A stretch of DNA of 35,527 bases from Bryobacterales bacterium (GTDB lineage Bacteria > Acidobacteriota > Terriglobia > Bryobacterales > Bryobacteraceae). Numbering within the stretch: position 1 is the stretch's first letter; every line of letters begins with the position of its first letter. The position numbers and the translations under genes are program-made. The DNA is taken from NCBI GenBank assembly GCA_003135055.1, contig PLDF01000216.1, forward strand, positions 1-35,527, given 5' to 3'. This document shows positions 14,943 through 23,131 of the stretch, in pieces. Below the pieces are notes generated by a model. That model did not search any database. It had not been told where the DNA came from and saw only the letters and a program-made list of their open reading frames with translations.

Positions 14943-16505
14943 TTATTTCTTGAGACCGAAGCAATATAGATTGTTGTCGAAGGTGGCGATGTAGACCCGG
15001 CCGTTGGCAAGAGAAAGGCCGCTCCAGTGATTCCATGACGTGATCTGATCGCCGCTCGACCATAACTCTTTCCCGGTCTGCGCATCGAGGGCATAGAGAA
15101 CGGCGTGAGTGGATCCGGGAATGCGGCGGCTGGCGTCGTCGGCCAGTCCGACATCGGCATAAGCCTGCTCGGTGTCCTCGCCGTTGCCGTAGGCGTAGAT
15201 GACTCCGTTGGCGATCACCGGCGGTTCGGCGCGGTTCATATCGCGCGAGATCCAAGCAGGAGTCAGTTGCCACTTTCCGTTTTTCTCTTCCACCTTGAAA
15301 GCCACAATCGCCCCGTACTTCACCGGGCCATTTTCGATGGGCGCCTTAAAGGCCGAGTGTTTCGGCCCCCAGATGGGAGTCAGCACCCAGCGGACACCCT
15401 TGGAGTCTTCCCAACTGGCCAGGGAACCCCAGATGCCGGCGGATGCGAAATTGACATCTTCATTGCAGAGCAGCGGGCCGCGGAACAGGGGCGTGCGATG
15501 ATCGTCTCCGCCGATCGACTTAGTATCCATGAGATACATGCGGCATTCTTTGCCGGCGTCCACCATGAACTCGTGGCCTTTGTAATTGAAAATGGCGGGA
15601 GTGACCTGCATGTCTAAGTCGCGCTTGACAAGCCACTCGGCATTCGAGGGTCCGTAGTAATCTTCGAGTTCGAGCGCCTTGGTGTCGGGATTTTGTTTGA
15701 TACCGATGATGCCATTGCCGAATATGCCATTTTCCGGGTCCCATTTGCCATCGCCGGTTCCCGTGTACATGGTTCCATCGGCGCTAATCGCGGGCCCGGT
15801 GCGGCCCCACATGCCGCCGCCGGACGGGCCCCACGTACCTACCTTTTTCGTCGCCAGATCGTAAGAATAGACGATGTTGGGATTGCCGCCGCAGCCTTGC
15901 GCGGTATGCGTGTAGATGACGTTGTTCCAAAGATTCAAGGCGTAAGGCTTGCCGTTCGGCGGCATGAATTTGGAAGGGGGCGCGACATCTTCACCATCGC
16001 CCACATTCAACTGGTGAAGCATGCCGTCCCAGGACGCGGCGTAGATGGTGTACTTGCCCGGCGTGTTGGTAGGCGCAATCACCGGAGTGGCCGTGATTCC
16101 GCCGGGACAGAGGATGTCGCCGCGCCGGCCGCCAGTGGCCGGCGGCGTCCAAGCGCTGACGAAGCGCTTTTTCCAGAGCAACTCGCCTTTCTCGACATCG
16201 ATGGCGTAGATGTTGTCCGATACGCCGGCGTCAATGGCAATCTGCTTGACGCCCTCGGGCGTGTTGACGCGCTCAACGATCAGCGGCGGGAACAGCGAGT
16301 GCATTTGCCGCGGTTCATTATCGAGATGAAGCTTCCAGAGAAGCTTCATATTCTTGACATTCTCGAGGGTGAGAATCTTCTCGTCCTTCTGCCATGCGGT
16401 TCGTTGAGGATTGCCGCCGTCGGTGAGCCAGTCGGCCCCCCAAGCCAGGAAACAGCCAAGGGAAACTGCCATGAGGCTCAATTTTGTTCCGATCCCGAGT
16501 GTCAT
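14943..16505 (-). CDS. Exported PQQ-type beta-propeller protein
   Basis: About 520 residues from ATG 16505; no good ribosome-binding site is seen. The signal peptide ends around [10 protein letters not shown]. Propeller motifs: [81 protein letters not shown] and the last blade [14 protein letters not shown]. Its opening and closing blades match those of the paralogue at 12528-14069 in layout. Such proteins are frequent in Solibacter-like genomes and are thought to act in periplasmic oxidation or as scaffolds; substrate unknown. It is the first gene of the minus-strand run through the SGNH, propeller, cytochrome/HhH, mutarotase and sodC genes, though whether this is one transcript is not shown. 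Confidence 0.88.
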   Translation of the reverse strand: MTLGIGTKLSLMAVSLGCFLAWGADWLTDGGNPQRTAWQKDEKILTLENVKNMKLLWKLHLDNEPRQMHSLFPPLIVERVNTPEGVKQIAIDAGVSDNIYAIDVEKGELLWKKRFVSAWTPPATGGRRGDILCPGGITATPVIAPTNTPGKYTIYAASWDGMLHQLNVGDGEDVAPPSKFMPPNGKPYALNLWNNVIYTHTAQGCGGNPNIVYSYDLATKKVGTWGPSGGGMWGRTGPAISADGTMYTGTGDGKWDPENGIFGNGIIGIKQNPDTKALELEDYYGPSNAEWLVKRDLDMQVTPAIFNYKGHEFMVDAGKECRMYLMDTKSIGGDDHRTPLFRGPLLCNEDVNFASAGIWGSLASWEDSKGVRWVLTPIWGPKHSAFKAPIENGPVKYGAIVAFKVEEKNGKWQLTPAWISRDMNRAEPPVIANGVIYAYGNGEDTEQAYADVGLADDASRRIPGSTHAVLYALDAQTGKELWSSGDQITSWNHWSGLSLANGRVYIATFDNNLYCFGLKK

Positions 16506-16638
16506 AGATTTATTCTGATCCGAAATCTTTTTTTCGCAAGCAGGGTGCGTTGGTAATTGTACCGGAAGCTGAGTGGCGTGCGCGCCGGTGCGTAGTTGGC
16601 GGTGTGTTGCCGATGCTGGAGGGTTGAGTGGCGGCCGG

Positions 16639-16860
16639 GAGTGGGTATTCAACGCGGAGTTTCGGAGTTTTTGATGAGGATGAGGTCAAAGGCAACGGCG
16701 GAGGAAGCGGAGAAGGGGGAGTTTCCGGCTTGGGGAGTGAGTGTTTAGCCGTGGAGAGTGGGTATTCAACGCGGAGGCGCGGAGATTTGGAGATCACGCG
16801 GAGTTTCGGAGTTTTTGATGAGGATGAGGTCAAAGGCAACGGCGGAGGAAGCGGAGAAGG
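16639..16860. repeat. Duplicated 64-bp purine-rich repeat
   Basis: An exact direct repeat of about 65 bp occurs at 16652-16716 and 16796-16860 (begins ACGCGGAGTTTCGGAG, ends GCGGAGAAGG). A 21-bp lead sequence containing GAGTGGGTATTCAACGCGG occurs at 16639 and again at 16756. The CGCGGAG-type composition resembles dispersed repeats found in intergenic DNA of several soil bacteria. Confidence 0.85.
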
Positions 16861-17362
16861 CATCGCGGATTTGGCTTGCCCTGGGGTGGTTGAGTGTCCG
16901 AAAATGGGACTAGGGTCGTTTGGTATATCGTGGGTTGGGGCGTGGCGGTTGTGGAGGGTGCGTTGATAGGCGGGCTGCCGGCGCGCCGGGCGCCGTAATG
17001 GGAGATTCGCAGGTGGACGGCGATTGCCGGGGACGGGCTGAGTGGTTTTGAGCGAAGACATGGTTGCCAATACCATGGTACAGTATGCGACCTAAGAAAC
17101 ATGCGTAAGTTGTTGAATCTATAGGGCAGACTGCTTGAACTGGGATTATACGCAGATTCGCGGTGAGGCGTGGAGGGCGGTAGCCGTAGCCGATATAGTC
17201 TGAATCGGAGGGGGTTAGGTCGGTAAACTGCGCGCCCCAGTTACCGGTGGGGCATGGGGCGCGGGTTTGGTTGCCAGAATCCGACGGCGATCAGCCGTAG
17301 AGTTGATTCTTTCGTGCCGGATGCGTTCCGCGCGGGACGGGACTTCGTCTTTCGCCTCGGCA

Positions 17363-17556
17363 GTGGCGATCATACCACCGATGCGGGCGGTCGTCCTTGC
17401 CAGGTCGTCAGCCAGATCGGCGACGGCAGGCAAGGCTCTGGTAGGAGTACGAAAGTGGCGCTGGCTCTCGCCGGGCGCTATTTCCGCGCGGAGGCGGTGG
17501 CGATCATACTACTGATGCGGGCGGGCATCCTTACCGGATCGTCAGCCAGATCGGCG
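17363..17556. repeat. Two diverged 60-bp direct repeats
   Basis: 17363-17422 and 17497-17556 match at 53 of 60 positions. On the minus strand both read as a similar helix: ADLADD, then ARIGGMIATA in one copy and ARISSMIATA in the other. That suggests a duplicated, decaying small coding unit, but neither copy sits in a recognisable gene. Confidence 0.6.
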
Positions 17557-17679
17557 GTATGCCATCAATCTGCAATTCGACGTGAGCCGTCATGAGACGT
17601 GGCAGGTTCGGCGGTCAACCTTCGTCAGACGGGCTTGGCGCCGACCTGGGCGCCTGGTGTGCAGCCGCACCTAGCTACG

Positions 17680-18711
17680 CTAGGGGAATAACCCCGCTTG
17701 CGCCCCATCGCCTGGCTGGCGTTTTATCTTAAAGTATTCAAACGCCAATTCCGTCGCCACGCGCCCCCTCGGCGTCCGGTTCAGGAACCCAAGCTGGATC
17801 AAATAGGGCTCATACACTTCCTCGATGGTATCCGCCTCTTCGGCGATCGACGCGGCGATCGTGTTCACGCCCACCGGACCGCCACGGTATTTTTCCAGAA
17901 TGGTCAGCATGATCTTCTGGTCGATCTCATCCAAGCCGTATCGATCCACGTCCAGCAGATTCAACGCCGTCTGCGCCACCGGCTTGGTGATTCGTCCATC
18001 GGCCCGCACCTGCGCGTAATCGCGGACGCGCCGCAACAGCCGGTTGGCGATGCGCGGCGTCCCCCGGCAGCGCCGTGCGATCTCTTCCGCCGCGGCATCC
18101 TCGATCTCCACATTCAGCAATTGCGCCGAGCGCTTCACGATGGTCTGCAGCTCTTCCACCTGGTACGGGTCGAGCCGCAATACCAATCCGAAGCGCCCAC
18201 GCAGCGGCGCGCTCACCAAGCCTTGCCGCGTGGTGGCGCCGATGGCCGTGAATTTGGGCATGGGCAGCGAGTGAGTCCGCGCGCCCGGCCCCGCGCCCAC
18301 CAGAATGTCGACGCGGAAATCCTCGAGCGCCGAGTACAACATCTCCTCCACATCCGGCAGCAGGCGATGGACTTCGTCGATGAAGAAGACCTGGCGCGCG
18401 CGAATGTTGCTCAGAATGCCCGTGAGGTCGAGCTTCTTTTGCAGGACCGGGCCGGATGTGGTGGTGAATGGCGCCTCCATCTCCTCGGCGATGATGGATG
18501 CCAGCGTAGTCTTGCCCAATCCCGGCGGCCCGTACAGCAGCACGTGGTCCAGCGCCTCGCCGCGCATGCGGGCGGCCGCGATGGCGATGGAGAGGTTCTC
18601 CTTCAGTTTGCTTTGCCCGGTAAAGTCGGCGAGGCGCCGCGGACGCAATCCCGCTTCGAACTGGGCCTCTTCGGGTTGCGCATCGCCTGAAATGAGCGGC
18701 CGGCCGGGCAT
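17680..18711 (-). CDS. ruvB: Holliday junction branch-migration ATPase RuvB
   Basis: 343 residues, the normal family length. AAA+ motor that, with RuvA, drives branch migration at Holliday junctions. Seen: the N-terminal LRPRRLADFTGQSKLKENL, Walker A YGPPGLGKTTLA, Walker B FFIDEVHRL, sensor IGATTRQG, arginine-finger region PLRGRFGLVLRLD, and the C-terminal winged helix ending RTPRGRVATELAFEYF. It starts 6 nt after the ruvA stop, so ruvAB form an operon. ruvC is not in the window. Confidence 0.97.
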   Translation of the reverse strand: MPGRPLISGDAQPEEAQFEAGLRPRRLADFTGQSKLKENLSIAIAAARMRGEALDHVLLYGPPGLGKTTLASIIAEEMEAPFTTTSGPVLQKKLDLTGILSNIRARQVFFIDEVHRLLPDVEEMLYSALEDFRVDILVGAGPGARTHSLPMPKFTAIGATTRQGLVSAPLRGRFGLVLRLDPYQVEELQTIVKRSAQLLNVEIEDAAAEEIARRCRGTPRIANRLLRRVRDYAQVRADGRITKPVAQTALNLLDVDRYGLDEIDQKIMLTILEKYRGGPVGVNTIAASIAEEADTIEEVYEPYLIQLGFLNRTPRGRVATELAFEYFKIKRQPGDGAQAGLFP

Positions 18712-18717
18712 GTGCTC

Positions 18718-19311
18718 TTACCGTACCAGTTCCAAAGCCCGGCGGAAGAGCGGCTCAAACTCGGCGGGCGCGCCCGCGGTTTTGGCTTTGCGCACGGCCG
18801 CCTCGGCTTGCGGGCGCCCGCAGCCCAGGTTGAGCAGCGCTGAAAGCACGTCCTGTTCCACCGGCGCGAGCGCTTCGGCGGCGGGCGTTGCGGGCTCTTC
18901 GCCGGTGACTGCCGGCAGCTTATCGCGCAGCTCAACCACCATGCGCTCCGCGGTTTTCTTACCCACCCCCGGGATGCGCACCAGCCGTTCCACCTCGCTG
19001 CGCCGGATGGCATTCACCAGGTCGACCGCCGTCACGCCGGAGAGCACCTTCACTGCCAGCGTTGGCCCGATGCCGCTCACGCCGATCAGCTTTTCGAACA
19101 GCGCCTTTTCGTCCTGCGTCAGAAATCCGTAGAGCGCCAGCACATCTTCGCGCACGTGCGTATGGATTCGCAGGCGCACCTCGGCGCCCGTTTCGGGCAG
19201 ATGGGTATAGGTGGAAACGGGAATCGTAACGTCGTATCCCACGCCTCCAGCCTCCACCACGGCCTGGTTCGGATGCTTCTCGAGCAAAACCCCGCGCAGC
19301 AGCGCAATCAT
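18718..19311 (-). CDS. ruvA: Holliday junction DNA-binding protein RuvA
   Basis: 197 residues. N-terminal OB-fold (MIALLRGVLLEKHPNQAVVE, GVGYDVTIPVSTY), two helix-hairpin-helix motifs (LIGVSGIGPTLAVKVLSG and RIPGVGKKTAERMVVEL), a flexible Glu/Pro/Ala linker, and the C-terminal RuvB-binding domain (LSALLNLGCGRPQAEAAVRKA). Forms a tetramer on four-way junctions and loads RuvB. ATG 19311 gives the canonical N-terminus. First gene of the ruvAB pair. Confidence 0.97.
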   Translation of the reverse strand: MIALLRGVLLEKHPNQAVVEAGGVGYDVTIPVSTYTHLPETGAEVRLRIHTHVREDVLALYGFLTQDEKALFEKLIGVSGIGPTLAVKVLSGVTAVDLVNAIRRSEVERLVRIPGVGKKTAERMVVELRDKLPAVTGEEPATPAAEALAPVEQDVLSALLNLGCGRPQAEAAVRKAKTAGAPAEFEPLFRRALELVR

Positions 19312-19335
19312 AGACTGTATTTTAGTAGTGTTGGG

Positions 19336-19547
19336 TTTGAGTAAACAATGGTGTTCGGAGGGTGCTTAACCGATCTGGGGAGCAATCGCCGGGATCGCCC
19401 GCTTGACAGACGAAAGCGTCTGTCCCACGCTGATGTGCAAGCTTGCGTTTCTTGTGGGGCAGGCGCTTTCGCCAGGCGCTTTCGCCTGCCAAGTGCGGCT
19501 GAGCCCCGAAATCCCGGAATAATCGCCCCCATTTGAGTAAACAATGG
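19336..19547. repeat. 16-bp direct repeats flanking a palindrome-rich segment before rsmE
   Basis: TTTGAGTAAACAATGG occurs exactly at 19336-19351 and 19532-19547; the second copy holds the rsmE start codon. Between them are palindromes GACAGACG-AAAG-CGTCTGTC (19405-19424) and GGCAGGCG...CGCCTGCC (19458-19490), and loosely inverted ends near 19376 and 19511. It looks like a small non-coding element or a local duplication of the rsmE leader. Confidence 0.65.
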
Positions 19548-20311
19548 CACGCCGCCGCTTCTTTGTCGACACCCTGCGCAACGGATTCGCCGAGCTCCAC
19601 GGCGAGGAGGCCCGCCACCTGACGCGCGTCCTCCGCGTGGAGCCCGGCCAGCAATACGAAATCTCCGATAACCACGCCGCCTATCTCGCCGAAATCGCCG
19701 AGGCGCGCGGCGAGCGCGTGGTTTTTCGCATCGTCGAACCGATTCCCGCGCCCGACCCGGTGGTTTCCATCACCCTGCTGGCGTCGATCGTCAAGTTCGA
19801 CCGCTTCGAATGGATCGTCGAAAAATCCACCGAGCTGGGCGTCGAGCGCATCGTTCCGGTCGCGGCTGCACGCACCGAAAAAGGCCTTTTCGATGCCTCG
19901 GGCAAACGCACCGAGCGATGGCTCCGTATCGCGCGCGAATCCAGCCAGCAATCGCGGCGCGTCCGCATGCCTGAGATTCTGCCCGCCGTCCGCTTCGAGC
20001 GCGCCGTCCACTTCGAGCACGCCATCGGGGAAACCGCGGAATACCGGTGCTTTCTGGATGAAGGCTTCCGGGGTGAATGCTTCCTGGGTGAAGCTCTGGC
20101 GCCTCCTCTGCTCGCCACCCTGCCCGGCGAACGCACTGCCACGGACCGTGTCGCCGTGCTGCTTGGTCCGGAAGGCGGTTGGACCGATGCCGAGCGCCAA
20201 CTGGCCATGGCCTCGGGCTGGCGCGCCGCGTCGCTGGGACCGCAAATCTTACGCACGGAAACAGCCGCGGTGGCCGCGCTTGCCATTCTTGCCAACGCAT
20301 GGATGGTCTAA
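19544..20311 (+). CDS. rsmE: 16S rRNA (uracil-1498-N3)-methyltransferase RsmE
   Basis: 255 residues. Methylates U1498 of 16S rRNA using AdoMet. The N-terminal PUA-like part includes RRFFVD and HGEEARHLTRVLRVEPGQ. The C-terminal SPOUT knot has KFDRFEWIVEKSTELGV, the AdoMet loop VAVLLGPEGGWTDAE and LGPQILRTETAAVAAL. The start codon lies in the second copy of a 16-bp direct repeat; no strong ribosome site is seen. Length and motifs are normal. Confidence 0.95.
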   Translation: MARRRFFVDTLRNGFAELHGEEARHLTRVLRVEPGQQYEISDNHAAYLAEIAEARGERVVFRIVEPIPAPDPVVSITLLASIVKFDRFEWIVEKSTELGVERIVPVAAARTEKGLFDASGKRTERWLRIARESSQQSRRVRMPEILPAVRFERAVHFEHAIGETAEYRCFLDEGFRGECFLGEALAPPLLATLPGERTATDRVAVLLGPEGGWTDAERQLAMASGWRAASLGPQILRTETAAVAALAILANAWMV

Positions 20312-20337
20312 TGAACGCATGGATGATCTGAGAACCC

Positions 20338-20422
20338 ATGGTCTGAGAATGGGGACTGAAACTCGTCGTCGCAGGGCATGGCCCCGCGCCACTGATGGTC
20401 TAATGAGAATAGGGACTGAAAC
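20338..20422 (+). repeat. Paired repeats ending GGGACTGAAAC behind rsmE
   Basis: 20338-20362 (ATGGTCTGAGAAT then GGGGACTGAAAC) and 20395-20422 (ATGGTCTAATGAGAAT then AGGGACTGAAAC) are separated by 32 nt. Two further short copies of ATGxTCTxA lie at 20303-20335. Repeat ends and spacing recall a single CRISPR repeat-spacer-repeat, but the copies differ and no cas gene is present. Confidence 0.4.
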
Positions 20423-20428
20423 CGCCGC

Positions 20429-21574
20429 GTGCCGGAAATCTTCGACCTTTTTCTCTTCATTGTTTTTGTAATCGTTCAATGGCGCATCTCGGCGGCTCTG
20501 TGGAAAGCGCACAGGCAGCCGCTGGCGCGCGCTTCGATAGTGCTCTTCGAGGCGCTGGTTGCCTGCGGCTACGCCTGCACCTTCGCCGGCCCCGGCCGTC
20601 TTACGATCGTGCCCGGCCGCGTCGCGGAAGTCGCCGCCGCCGCGGCGCTCACCTATCTCGTCGCTGCCTCCTTCATGTGGGCGATCTATTGGACGGCGGG
20701 CCGCATCCGCAAACATTTTGACGCACCCACCAACGCCGCGCGCCGGCTGGCGCTTAATGCGGCCGGCAATCTCGCCATGGCCGCGCCTCTCGCAGCCCTT
20801 GGCTACGGCGCCCTGATTGAGCGCACCAGGTTCCGCGTGCGCGAAATCGATGCGTTCCTTCCCGGTCTCGCGCCGGGGCTCGATGGGCTCCGCATCCTGC
20901 AGTTGAGCGACATTCATATGGGCCCGTTCCTCAGCGAATCGGACCTGGCCAGAGTGGTCGATATGGGGATGGAATTGAAGCCCCATCTCGCCGTGATTAC
21001 CGGCGACCTGATCTCCGCCCGCGGCGATCCGCTGGATGCCTGCATCCGTCAACTGGCGCGCGTTAGAGCCGACGCGGGCGTCTTCGGCTGCATGGGCAAC
21101 CATGAACATTACGCGCGCGCCGAGGATTATACGGAACAGGCGGCGGCGCGCGCCGGAATCCGCTTCCTGCGCGGGCATTCGCAGCAGCTGCAATTCGGCG
21201 GCTCGACGCTAAACCTTGCGGGCGTGGATCACCAATCGAGCACAAGCGGAAAAAAGTATCTGGCGGGCGCGGAACGCATGGTGGTTCCCGGCGCGCTCAA
21301 CCTGCTGCTCTCGCACAATCCCGCCGTCTTCCCGGTGGCGGCGCGCCAGGGCTATAATTTTATGCTGTCCGGACACACGCATGGCGGCCAGATCAATGTC
21401 GAGATTTACGACCAATCCATTTCGCCGGCGCGCTTCGTCACGCGCTACATCTACGGCCTCTACCACGAGCGGGGGGCGGCCGCATACGTCACGCGCGGAA
21501 TCGGAACCATCGCCATCCCGGTCCGCATCGGGGCTCCGCCGGAAATTACCGTGATCCGGCTGAGAAAGGCTTAG
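20429..21574 (+). CDS. Membrane-anchored metallophosphoesterase (YkuE/YaeI-like)
   Basis: 381 residues from GTG 20429; no clear ribosome site. The N-terminal 125 residues hold three to four membrane helices (FDLFLFIVFVIVQWRI, VAAAAALTYLVAASFMWAIY and others). The catalytic domain has the full set of metal ligands: LQLSDIHMG, ITGDLIS, GCMGNHEHY, LLSHNP and LSGHTHGGQ. Relatives cleave phosphodiesters, including lipid-linked UDP-sugars, at the membrane face. It ends 9 nt before a second metallophosphoesterase on the same strand. Confidence 0.88.
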   Translation: MPEIFDLFLFIVFVIVQWRISAALWKAHRQPLARASIVLFEALVACGYACTFAGPGRLTIVPGRVAEVAAAAALTYLVAASFMWAIYWTAGRIRKHFDAPTNAARRLALNAAGNLAMAAPLAALGYGALIERTRFRVREIDAFLPGLAPGLDGLRILQLSDIHMGPFLSESDLARVVDMGMELKPHLAVITGDLISARGDPLDACIRQLARVRADAGVFGCMGNHEHYARAEDYTEQAAARAGIRFLRGHSQQLQFGGSTLNLAGVDHQSSTSGKKYLAGAERMVVPGALNLLLSHNPAVFPVAARQGYNFMLSGHTHGGQINVEIYDQSISPARFVTRYIYGLYHERGAAAYVTRGIGTIAIPVRIGAPPEITVIRLRKA

Positions 21575-21583
21575 CGGCGTCCC

Positions 21584-22324
21584 GTGCGCTACTTAATCCT
21601 GAGCGACATCCACGCCAACTGGGAAGCGCTCGGCGCGGTGGTGGCGGATTCCGCCGGCAGCTTCGATCAAGTGCTTTGCTGCGGCGATCTGGTCGGCTAT
21701 GGCGCCGATCCGAATCTCAGCGTCGAATGGGTTCGCGCCAATTGCGCCGCCGTGGTGCGCGGGAATCACGATAAAGCCTGCACCGGCCTGGACGATCTGG
21801 AATGGTTCAACCCGATCGCGCGCACGGCCGCCCTGTGGACCGCGCAGGTTCTCACCCCGGAGAACGCCGATTACGCCCGCGCTTTGCCGAAAGGACCGGT
21901 CACGCTGGGCGGTTTTGAGATAGTGCACGGCTCGGCGCTCGACGAAGACGAATACGTGCTGGGCCCCGCCGAAGCCGAGCAGGCATTCTTTTACATGGAA
22001 AACCGGGTGGAGTTTTTCGGCCACACGCATGTGCAAGGCGGCTTTCTCTGGAACCGTTCGCGCGTGGAGATTCTCCATCGCGTGGCGACTCGCAGTAACA
22101 AGCAGTTGCTGGAAATCGACCCTGGGTGCGCCTACATGATTAATCCCGGCTCCATCGGCCAGCCCCGCGACGGCGATCCGCGCGCGGCATATGCCGTTTA
22201 CGATACCGATGCGGGAATGGTGACGTACCGCCGCGTGGCGTATGACGTGGCGGGAGCGCAAAAAAAAATCCGCGACGCCGGCCTGCCGCCCATCCTGGCG
22301 GACCGGCTGGCGGCCGGGAGATAG
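21584..22324 (+). CDS. Calcineurin-like metallophosphoesterase (YfcE-type)
   Basis: 246 residues from GTG 21584. All motifs are present: YLILSDIHANWEAL, LCCGDLVGYGADP, VVRGNHDKA, IVHGSALD and FFGHTHVQG. The compact single domain without signal or membrane helix fits cytoplasmic phosphodiesterases of the YfcE/MJ0936 kind. It is placed directly after the membrane-bound metallophosphoesterase, so the two are probably co-transcribed. The natural substrate cannot be deduced. Confidence 0.9.
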   Translation: MRYLILSDIHANWEALGAVVADSAGSFDQVLCCGDLVGYGADPNLSVEWVRANCAAVVRGNHDKACTGLDDLEWFNPIARTAALWTAQVLTPENADYARALPKGPVTLGGFEIVHGSALDEDEYVLGPAEAEQAFFYMENRVEFFGHTHVQGGFLWNRSRVEILHRVATRSNKQLLEIDPGCAYMINPGSIGQPRDGDPRAAYAVYDTDAGMVTYRRVAYDVAGAQKKIRDAGLPPILADRLAAGR

Positions 22325-22654
22325 ACTGTCGTTCGGGTTGCGGCTCCGGCGCGCCGTGCTGCCTTTGGGGGTTGCCTGATTCATGACTTTCATGCGCGTG
22401 TTACGGCCGGCGCGCGAGCCGTCGGACGAACGCACGGGATGGGAGTCTTCACCAGCGGGATCGTATCCGGAGCTTGTCCCGTTTACCGAAATTTTGAGAG
22501 AGCCATGACTGGTTCGCCCCCTGGCGGGCTTTTCATGAAATTTTGCGAGCCGAAGGCCCTGGGCAACAGACGACAAACAACGATCGTCTGTCCCACCTCA
22601 CCCACTCGACCAGAACCTTCCCCACAAAACGTCCGCTGGCTACGCCTTCCCGAA
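22325..22654. other. Gene-free stretch with one palindrome
   Basis: No supported gene. A perfect 8-bp inverted repeat ACAGACGA / TCGTCTGT lies at 22566-22591 and shares its GTCTGTCCCA border with the palindrome near 19405. Reading frames on either strand here lack recognisable homology or start signals. Confidence 0.55.
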
Positions 22655-22800
22655 TCCGCTAAAGCACCCATTGAAGCAGAGCGAGTTTGCAGCGATCCTG
22701 ATGGAGGGAAGCAGTTTGTGGTGAAGCCGGGAGCATTCGATATCATGGCCGGTAGTTCATCCGACGACAGCATGTCGCGCAGGCGCACTAGCCCAGCGTT
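22655..22800 (-). pseudogene. Possible HEPN partner remnant of the MNT gene
   Basis: Just after the nucleotidyltransferase remnant, one frame gives LVRLRDMLSSDELPAM, like the start of DUF86/HEPN proteins. Another frame gives SLHQDRCKLALLQWVL, stop, RIREGVASG, like the middle helix of the same fold. The RNxxxH catalytic motif is not found. Several lesions would be needed; identification rests mainly on position. Confidence 0.35.
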
Positions 22801-22802
22801 GT

Positions 22803-23115
22803 TTATACCGAAACCGCGGCGCCGCCCAACACGTCGTCCCGAAAATATGGAATAAGCTCGTCGGGAGTTCTGATCTGAGATCGACTCTCCAGCAGAGCAT
22901 AGCTGCCAATTCCCGCTCCGGCGCAGCCATCTTGGAATAACCGGTGCGATGCCTCCGGTCAAATTCCACCAGGATGTCGCTGTCGCTGCCGTCGCGGAAC
23001 CGATCGGTCAGCGCCGATCCAAAAAGCCACAGTCTCCGGATGCCGTTCGCACGGCAAATGCCGCGATCCGGCCCAGATCGGGTTTGAATCGTAGTCCGGC
23101 TTGAATCGCGGTCAA
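22803..23115 (-). pseudogene. Minimal nucleotidyltransferase (MNT) antitoxin remnant
   Basis: The central part reads ANGIRRLWLFGSALTDRF then SDSDILVEFD, the GSx(n)DxD signature of MNT proteins that pair with HEPN toxins. Two frameshifts are seen. Near 23053-23060 one T is missing, so that LGRIAAF in another frame no longer joins CRANGIRR. At 22869-22878 the pentamer TCTGA is duplicated in tandem, after which the original frame gives RTPDELIPYFRDDVLGGA and a stop at 22803. MNT proteins AMPylate and silence HEPN RNases. It lies 17 nt after the Hsp70 gene stop on the same strand. Confidence 0.75.
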
Positions 23116-23131
23116 TGCCATGCATCCAACA

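Larger units (their letters stand above)
16506..17679. other. Long non-coding stretch with local repeats
   Basis: No convincing gene lies in these 1.17 kb. Apparent reading frames are low-complexity (Pro/Ser/Lys-rich) products of repeats. Two repeat families are listed separately (16639-16860 and 17363-17556). The rest shows no promoter, terminator or RNA that I can recognise. Confidence 0.7.

Noticed and set aside
16510-17076. Minus-strand frame of 188 codons rich in Pro, Ser and Lys
   Set aside because: It is built from the two copies of the 65-bp repeat, has no domain and no ribosome site, and its repeat-encoded peptide blocks are a by-product of DNA duplication.
17640-17680. Possible terminator hairpin after ruvB (CCTAGC/GCTAGG)
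   Set aside because: The stem is only 6 bp, includes the ruvB stop codon and is not followed by a T-run.
19322-20245. 307-codon minus-strand frame opposite rsmE
   Set aside because: rsmE on the plus strand shows all family motifs; the long opposite frame is an effect of high GC codon use.
20338-20422. Calling a true CRISPR array
   Set aside because: Only two imperfect repeats, no cas genes in 35 kb, and similar short motifs nearby; listed only as a repeat and low-confidence observation.
22439-22855. Plus-strand frame of 138 codons
   Set aside because: No homology or ribosome site, and it covers the MNT/HEPN remnants on the other strand.
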